A stretch of DNA of 28,968 nt from an uncultured Collinsella sp. (GTDB lineage: Bacteria; Actinomycetota; Coriobacteriia; Coriobacteriales; Coriobacteriaceae), in contig URYU01000006.1 in NCBI GenBank assembly GCA_900552155.1, forward strand, positions 1 to 28,968, written 5' to 3'. Positions 23,972 to 28,968 of this stretch are shown here, one piece after another (the first letter of the stretch is position 1; each line of letters begins with the position of its first letter). The notes beneath the pieces were generated by a model. It did not search any database. It had not been told where the DNA came from and worked only from the letters and a program-made list of their open reading frames with translations. The position numbers and the translations under genes are program-made.

Positions 23972-25384
23972 ATGGACGCAACCGCAATTATCCTCGCTGC
24001 CGGCGAGGGCACCCGCATGAAGTCGAACCACTGCAAGGTTTCGCACAAGATCCTGGGCAAGCCCATGGTCCAGTGGATCGTCGACGCTACCATCAAGGCC
24101 GGCTGCAGCCGCGTCGTGGTCGTCATCGGCAGCCACGCCGACGAGATGCGCGCCCTGATCGACGGCGCCTACGCCAACAGCGCCACCAAGGTCGAGTGCG
24201 TCGAGCAGACCGAGCGCCTGGGCACCGGTCACGCCGTGAAGGTCGCGCTCGAGGCCTGCGGCATCACGCAAGGCCCCGTCGTCGTGCTCAACGGCGACCT
24301 GCCGCTCATCACCGCCGACACCGTCGCCAAGTTCGCGCAGACCGTCGCTACCGGCGAGCTCGCCTGCACCGTCATGACCATGACCCCGCCCGACCCCTTC
24401 GGCTACGGCCGCATCAAACTGGGCGCCGACGGCCAGATCGAGCGCATCATCGAGCAGAAGGACTGCACGCCCGAGCAGGCCGCCACGCTACTCGAGTGCA
24501 ACGCCGGCTGCTACGCCTTCGACGGCGCGCAGCTCGCCGCGCACATTGACGAGATCGGCAACGACAACGCGCAATCCGAGTACTACCTGCCCGACATGCT
24601 CGAGATTCTCAAAAGCCACGACCAGGCTGTCTCCATCTTCCACTGCGATGACTACCGCGATGGCCTGGGCGTCAACAGCCGTATCCAGCTCGCGCAGCTC
24701 CCCGCTATCGCGCGCGACCGCATCAACGAGCACTGGATGGCCGAGGGCGTTACCTTCATCGACCCCACGCAGGCCTGGATCGGCCCCGATGCCGTTATCG
24801 GCCGCGACACCGTCGTGTGGCCGCAGACGCATCTGATCGGTCACGTCACCGTGGGCGAAGAGTGCCAGCTCGGCCCCAACAGTCGCCTCACCGACACCAC
24901 CGTCGGCAGCGGCTGCATCATCGATGAGACCATCGCCATCGAGGCCGTCATCGAGAACGGCGTCGACTGCGGCCCGCGCGCCTACCTGCGCCCGGGCACC
25001 CACATGCTCGACGGCTCCAAGGCCGGCACGCACGTGGAGATCAAGAAGTCCACGATCGGTGAGGGCTCCAAGGTGCCGCACCTGTCCTACATCGGCGACA
25101 CCACCATGGGCTCCGGCGTCAACGTGGGCGCGGGCTCCATCACCTGCAACTACGACGGCGTGCACAAGCACAAGACCGTCATCGGCAAGGACGCCTTCAT
25201 CGGTTCCGACACCATGATGGTCGCGCCCGCCCAGATCGGCGACGGCGCGCTCGTGGCCGCCGGCTCCGTCATCACTGAGCCGGTCCCGGCCGACGCACTT
25301 GGCCTGGGTCGTGCCCGTCAGGTAAATATTGAGGGCTGGGCCGCCGATTATCGCCGCCGTCTGCACGAGGACGACGAGGTATAA
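23972..25384 (+). CDS. glmU: Bifunctional UDP-N-acetylglucosamine pyrophosphorylase / glucosamine-1-phosphate acetyltransferase
   Basis: Makes UDP-GlcNAc for cell wall synthesis: acetylates glucosamine 1-phosphate, then couples it to UTP. The 470-residue protein starts with the uridyltransferase motif IILAAGEGTRMKS (about 6-18), ERLGTGHAV, VLNGDLPLI, and NAGCYAFD, then a left-handed beta-helix built on hexapeptides, for example GPDAVIGRDTVVWPQTHLIG and LGPNSRLTDTTVG, with the acetyl-CoA site GAGSITCNYDG and FIGSDTMMVAPAQIGDGA. The ATG at 23972 is preceded by AGGAGATCAC; this start replaces the longer open frame that shadows the ECF gene. It is followed by prs, with a possible hairpin at 25407-25434. 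Confidence 0.97.
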   Translation: MDATAIILAAGEGTRMKSNHCKVSHKILGKPMVQWIVDATIKAGCSRVVVVIGSHADEMRALIDGAYANSATKVECVEQTERLGTGHAVKVALEACGITQGPVVVLNGDLPLITADTVAKFAQTVATGELACTVMTMTPPDPFGYGRIKLGADGQIERIIEQKDCTPEQAATLLECNAGCYAFDGAQLAAHIDEIGNDNAQSEYYLPDMLEILKSHDQAVSIFHCDDYRDGLGVNSRIQLAQLPAIARDRINEHWMAEGVTFIDPTQAWIGPDAVIGRDTVVWPQTHLIGHVTVGEECQLGPNSRLTDTTVGSGCIIDETIAIEAVIENGVDCGPRAYLRPGTHMLDGSKAGTHVEIKKSTIGEGSKVPHLSYIGDTTMGSGVNVGAGSITCNYDGVHKHKTVIGKDAFIGSDTMMVAPAQIGDGALVAAGSVITEPVPADALGLGRARQVNIEGWAADYRRRLHEDDEV

Positions 25385-25406
25385 CGTTTTACCAAGCATC
25401 TAAGGA

Positions 25407-25434
25407 GCTGTTCCCATGGGGGCGGCGCTTTTTT
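25407..25434 (+). terminator. Possible glmU terminator
   Basis: A weak stem, GCTGTTC with GGGCGGC (three G-U pairs), around CCATGG, is followed by GC and T6. It lies 23 bases after the glmU stop. The T-run is convincing, the stem only moderately so. An AAGGAG-ATG pair inside it could start a 14-codon frame of no visible meaning. Confidence 0.4.
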
Positions 25435-25575
25435 CTATCGTGACCTGCGCGACAGGATGAGTGGTCGGTTCGTGTCCGTTGACGGTAAAGACGTTATCAA
25501 GACCCGATTAACCCCGTCGCGCGGTTACAATGCAACAAGGCATCTATATGGCATTCGATATAAAGGAGAAGGGTA

Positions 25576-26562
25576 ATGCCGATTAATGATCCCGAGAAGT
25601 CGGAGAATATGCGCAAGTCCATCCGCGTGTATTCCGGTTCCTCCAACCGTCCCCTCGCTCAGAAGATCGCTGAGTACCTTGGGGTCGAGCTTTCGGGCCT
25701 TACGCTAAAGCAGTTCGCCAACGGTGAGATTTACGCCCGCTACGACGAGACCGTCCGCGGCGCCGACGTCTTCCTGATTCAGTCCGTGGCCGGCGGCAAC
25801 GTCAACGACATGCTCATGGAGCTGCTCATCGCCACCGACGCTGCCAAGCGCGCATCCGCCCGCTCCATCACCGCCGTTATCACCCACTACGGCTATGCCC
25901 GCCAGGACCGCAAGGCCGGCCCGCGCGAGCCCATCACCGCCCGCCTCGTCGCCAACCTGCTCGAGCGCGCCGGCGTCAACCGCATCATCACCCTCGACCT
26001 GCACCAGGGCCAGATTCAGGGCTTCTTCGATATCCCGGTTAACCACCTGTCCGCGCTGCCGCTGTTTGGCCAGTACTACAACGACATGCACTTCGACACC
26101 GACAACCTGGTTGTCGTCTCCCCCGATGTGGGCCGCGCCAAGGCCGCCAAGAAGCTGTCCGACATGCTCGGCTGCGACCTGGCCATCGCCCACAAGGGCC
26201 GTCCGCGCCACAACGCCGCCGAGGTCATGGGCATCATCGGTGACATCAAGGGCAAGACCTGCATCATCAACGACGACATGATCGACACCGCAGGCACCCT
26301 GTGCGCCAACGTTAAGGAGCTCAAGGCTATGGGCGCCGGCGACATCTACGTATGCGCCACCCACGGCATCTTCTCCGGTCCGGCCATCGAGCGTCTGAAC
26401 GACGCCCCGATCGTCGAGTGCCTCGTCACCGACGCCATTCCCGTCGAGGTCGGCGGCAAGATCAAGACCATCTCGGTCGCCGAGGAGTTCGCTCAGGCCA
26501 TCTCCGCCGTTTACCACGAGGAGCCCGTCTCCACGCTCGTCGGCGGCGACTTCGCGCTGTAA
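25576..26562 (+). CDS. prs: Ribose-phosphate pyrophosphokinase
   Basis: Forms PRPP from ribose 5-phosphate and ATP for nucleotide, histidine and tryptophan synthesis. The 328-residue protein (class I) shows FANGEIYARYDETVRGADVFLIQS, HYGYARQDRKAGPREPI (ATP-binding flexible loop), RIITLDLHQGQIQGFFDIP, the catalytic loop VVVSPDVGRAKAAKKL (where most members have GGV-x-R-A), and the PRPP loop INDDMIDTAGTL. The start at 25576 has AAAGGAGAAGG directly upstream; another in-frame ATG lies 11 codons on, but the first is better supported. Order glmU-prs-pth is a typical core arrangement, here interrupted by the insertion that follows. Confidence 0.97.
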   Translation: MPINDPEKSENMRKSIRVYSGSSNRPLAQKIAEYLGVELSGLTLKQFANGEIYARYDETVRGADVFLIQSVAGGNVNDMLMELLIATDAAKRASARSITAVITHYGYARQDRKAGPREPITARLVANLLERAGVNRIITLDLHQGQIQGFFDIPVNHLSALPLFGQYYNDMHFDTDNLVVVSPDVGRAKAAKKLSDMLGCDLAIAHKGRPRHNAAEVMGIIGDIKGKTCIINDDMIDTAGTLCANVKELKAMGAGDIYVCATHGIFSGPAIERLNDAPIVECLVTDAIPVEVGGKIKTISVAEEFAQAISAVYHEEPVSTLVGGDFAL

Positions 26563-26595
26563 TCCAGCGTGCATCTCATCATCTTTGGTGTTTTT

Positions 26596-26626
26596 AAAGG
26601 GTCGGAAGCTCGCTTCCGACCCTTTT
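26596..26626 (+). terminator. prs terminator
   Basis: Stem AAGGGTCGGAAG with its complement around CTCG followed by T5 (26620s), about 35 bases after the prs stop. A standard strong intrinsic terminator. Confidence 0.92.
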
Positions 26627-26647
26627 TCTACCCCTCGACAACCTTCC

Positions 26648-26842
26648 CTGGACAATTAGTTCAGATACGTATTTTTTTAAAGCTCCAAAGGCCGCTCTGA
26701 GCTCCCCGGCGAACGCCATACTGCCCAAAGCTCATCGCTTTCGAGTACGACCGCCGCATATTTACCCTCAAATCGCCCTCGAAAGCCCTTAGAAACGCCT
26801 CGAACGCCCACCGTCTTATACGTATCTGAACTAACTGTCCAG
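26648..26842. mobile_element. MITE-like element A (195 bp)
   Basis: Terminal inverted repeats of 24-25 bases: left TGGACAATTAGTTCAGATAC... (26649-26672) and right complement at 26818-26841, with one mismatch and one further C-G pair outside. The interior contains no gene. It is about 25 bases beyond the prs terminator. The same termini bound element B at 28165-28368. Confidence 0.75.
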
Positions 26843-27004
26843 TAGCTATCGTCAACCTTCGCGGCAGAGCTCAATTTCCTGCAATCCCCTCAACCGATTC
26901 CACCGATTTCATAACACACAGCCGTTCATGGCGCGCAGCGCCCCGCTGAGCGAAAAGAACGGTATGGCGGTCGCATTCTGCCGCCAACTTAGTACGTTAT
27001 AGCT

Positions 27005-28132
27005 ATGACGACCGTGATTTCACATCTCTCCGCCCTCCGCGTAATTCGTCGCGCACGACGGGCGTACTCTGCCCTACCCTGGGACTCCGTTGATAGCGAA
27101 CAGCAAGCACAGGCCTTGGCTGGCTGCATTCCCAACAATGACGCGATAGACTTTGGCGCACTTTCGATACTCGACGCCTGGAATGAAGATGATTCCGAAC
27201 TGCTCGATCTTCTCGTTTCAAACGAAGACAACAGGCGCCCCGACAAGCGACTTCTTCAGCATATTCTCTCCACTCCTCTTCCTGAAGGTGCAATTATGCA
27301 CGTCGAGGCCGACATCTACGCAACGTCTCCTGCCATGACAGCCATGCTTTGTTCCAAAAATGAATCAGTCGCCAAAACCTTGATGCTCCTTATGGAGCTG
27401 CTCGGAACCTACTCCCTTCCTCCCGGGGCAACATACCCCATTGCCTATGACGACATCTGGCCCAAGGGCGATGACTACGAAGCGATGGACGACCTCGATT
27501 GCCGGGGCGACCAGTCGGCGACCGAACAGCAGAACGAAACCCGCTACGAACAGGCACACTACAAATGCGAGCCCGCCACGACCATCGAAGATCTCGAGGC
27601 TGTTGCACAGCTTGCCAAAAGTAGCTCATACACCTCGTTTCGCACGGCAGTCAAACTTGCCCGACCCGGATCTGCATCCCCAGCCGAATCCCTAATGTTT
27701 GCCGTTCTCGGAGCGCCCATGCGCTTTGGAGGATTCGGATGTTGCAGTCTGCCCATGGGAGGCCTGCTACTCAACTATCGAATCGACTTCGACACTCTTG
27801 CGGTCAACATGTCCTCGGGCATCCCCTATGCCATCTGCGACCTATATTGCCCGGCAGCCGGAGTCGACAACGAATACAACGGAATTGGGCATGAGCTTCA
27901 AAACGCTCGCATCCACGATGGCAATCGAAATAATGGCCTCAAGGCAATGGGCATCCACGTCCTGGTTATCAATCGCGACCAAATGAAAGACCTTGTTGCA
28001 CTCGAAGCCTTCGCCCAAACGATGCATCGACTCGCGGGAGTCCGATTCCGATACCGTATCAAGGGCTATCGCAAGCGTCAGGCCGCTTGGCTCAACGCCC
28101 TGCGGGCCGGAATCGGCCTTGCGCCGGTCTAA
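27005..28132 (+). CDS. Predicted DUF559/Vsr-like PD-(D/E)XK nuclease-fold protein
   Basis: Protein of 375 residues, not recognised by name. The N-terminal two thirds are alpha-helical and unassigned. The C-terminal third resembles DUF559/Vsr-type restriction-endonuclease folds: SPAESLMFAVLGAP with E228, GLLLNYRIDF, then AICDLYCP (D279), NEYNGIGHE (E290, N292, G293, H296), D305 and R308 in HDGNRNNGL, and AMGIHVLVINRDQM. This is the order D-x(n)-E-x-D/N-G...H...D..R...L...G..V seen in the DUF559 family. It may act as an antitoxin or a nuclease of a defence or mobile system. No ribosome site precedes ATG 27005. The gene sits between two MITE-like elements. Confidence 0.6.
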   Translation: MTTVISHLSALRVIRRARRAYSALPWDSVDSEQQAQALAGCIPNNDAIDFGALSILDAWNEDDSELLDLLVSNEDNRRPDKRLLQHILSTPLPEGAIMHVEADIYATSPAMTAMLCSKNESVAKTLMLLMELLGTYSLPPGATYPIAYDDIWPKGDDYEAMDDLDCRGDQSATEQQNETRYEQAHYKCEPATTIEDLEAVAQLAKSSSYTSFRTAVKLARPGSASPAESLMFAVLGAPMRFGGFGCCSLPMGGLLLNYRIDFDTLAVNMSSGIPYAICDLYCPAAGVDNEYNGIGHELQNARIHDGNRNNGLKAMGIHVLVINRDQMKDLVALEAFAQTMHRLAGVRFRYRIKGYRKRQAAWLNALRAGIGLAPV

Positions 28133-28164
28133 CGGCGAATCACCCGCACGCCGTCGAACAGGGC

Positions 28165-28368
28165 TGGACAGTTAGTTCAGATACGTATAAATGGACACAT
28201 TGAATTAGGCTGTTTTGCAGCCATCTCTATACCATTCGCCCTATTTGAAGGCAGGGTAAACTTCAAAACAACGCCGTATGGACTAACTAAGGCTCCAAAA
28301 CAACATATCGGCATTGAATTGAGCACCTCGAATCCTCAGAACTTATACGTATCTGAACTAACTGTCCA
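28165..28368. mobile_element. MITE-like element B (204 bp)
   Basis: Perfect 26-base terminal inverted repeats: 28165-28190 begins TGGACAGTTAGTTCAGATAC and 28343-28368 is its complement. The interior differs from element A except for short similar pieces near the ends, and holds no gene. It starts 32 bases after the stop of the nuclease-like gene, so that gene lies between the facing ends of elements A and B. Confidence 0.75.
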
Positions 28369-28482
28369 CCTCGAATTTCGGCGGCCGTCCAAACGCCCCC
28401 AAACAACCTCAATTGCCCTCCATTTGACAGCGGCAACAGGGTCGCTCACCATAGCAGGCGACAAATCAACGAAAGGATGAAC
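28369..28482. other. Upstream region of pth
   Basis: Contains no gene. GAAAGGATGAAC before the pth ATG supplies the ribosome site. I see no convincing promoter here, so pth expression may start within or beyond element B. Confidence 0.4.
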
Positions 28483-28968
28483 ATGGCAGCTGCACAGCCG
28501 CTTAAGATTCGCATGGTTGCCGGACTTGGCAACCCTGGCGATGAGTATGCCGAAACCCGCCACAACGCTGGCTTCAAAGCGATCGACGAGCTGGCCCGTC
28601 AGGCCGGCGTCACGTACTGGAAAAACCAGGCCGGCGCCGAGGTCGCGCTCATCAACATCAACGATCCCGAGGAAGAGGGCGGTAAGCGCCAGATTGTACT
28701 GGTCAAGCCGCAGTCGTATATGAATACCTCGGGTGGCCCCATCTCCAAGCTCTGCCGCGAGTACAAGATCAAGGCCGAGGAGCTGCTCGTAATCCACGAC
28801 GAGCTCGATATTCCCGCCGGCGACGTGCGTGTTAAGGTGGGCGGAGGCCATGCCGGCCACAACGGCCTGCGCTCCATCATCGACAAGATGGGCAGCCGCG
28901 ACTTTAGCCGTATCCGCACCGGCATCGGCAACCCTCCCGGCAAGATGGCCGTAGCAGACTACGTGCTC
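28483..28968 (+). CDS. pth: Peptidyl-tRNA hydrolase (partial, runs off window)
   Basis: Recycles tRNA by cleaving peptidyl-tRNAs released prematurely from ribosomes. The visible 162 residues begin MAAAQPLKIRMVAGLGNPGDEYAETRHNAGF; the family motif GLGNPG..Y..TRHN is at about 14-28 with catalytic H27. VKPQSYMNTSGG, HDELDIPAGDVRVKVGGGHAGHNGLRSI and RIRTGIGNP are also present in the usual order and spacing. A GGTAAG-coded insertion (DPEEEGGKRQ) near residue 65 is a variable loop. AAGGATGAAC lies before the ATG at 28483. The C-terminus of about 30 residues lies outside the window. Confidence 0.95.
   Translation, partial: MAAAQPLKIRMVAGLGNPGDEYAETRHNAGFKAIDELARQAGVTYWKNQAGAEVALININDPEEEGGKRQIVLVKPQSYMNTSGGPISKLCREYKIKAEELLVIHDELDIPAGDVRVKVGGGHAGHNGLRSIIDKMGSRDFSRIRTGIGNPPGKMAVADYVL

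Overview
The window looks like a chromosomal stretch of a gut actinobacterium of the class Coriobacteriia, most likely Collinsella or a close relative. This rests on GC-rich core genes (malQ, glgP, coaX, folP-folK, glmU, prs, pth), an ECF vitamin transporter with a double ATPase, and a high density of intergenic palindromic repeats. The genus is inferred from gene content and style, not from a database search.

1-9000 is an AT-richer accessory island with two independent radical-SAM peptide (RiPP) loci. The first, on the minus strand (3612 down to 1), is a compact operon: a good promoter, two paralogous 39-residue five-cysteine peptides, a 24-bp palindrome, an ABC exporter (ATPase plus two permeases) and the N-terminal part of a radical-SAM maturase that runs off the left edge. 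An XRE regulator with a DUF2975 membrane partner follows, then a broken ABC exporter, a small membrane protein, and on the plus strand a second RiPP locus: a radical-SAM gene that has lost its iron-sulfur motif, and a 60-residue valine/alanine-rich precursor. A decayed IS110-type transposase ends the island.

9000-13240 holds malQ and glgP (alpha-glucan metabolism). 13240-13660 is a convergent intergenic region with three 55-bp palindromic units and an initiator tRNA on the minus strand. coaX follows. 14680-16135 holds a disrupted AAA ATPase/DUF4143 gene bracketed by two nearly identical palindromes, then a very long perfect foldback.

16143-20374 carries a folP-folK fusion with a biotin-ligase-like gene, a sirtuin, and xth. 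20524-23778 is a minus-strand ECF transporter operon (T, double ATPase, S). 23972-28968 is glmU, prs and pth. Between prs and pth there is an insertion of a DUF559-like predicted nuclease gene flanked by two short elements with the same 24-26 bp terminal inverted repeats.

The most promising undescribed system is the five-cysteine twin-peptide RiPP operon at the left edge. The repeat families associated with the ATPase and nuclease genes are the next most interesting.
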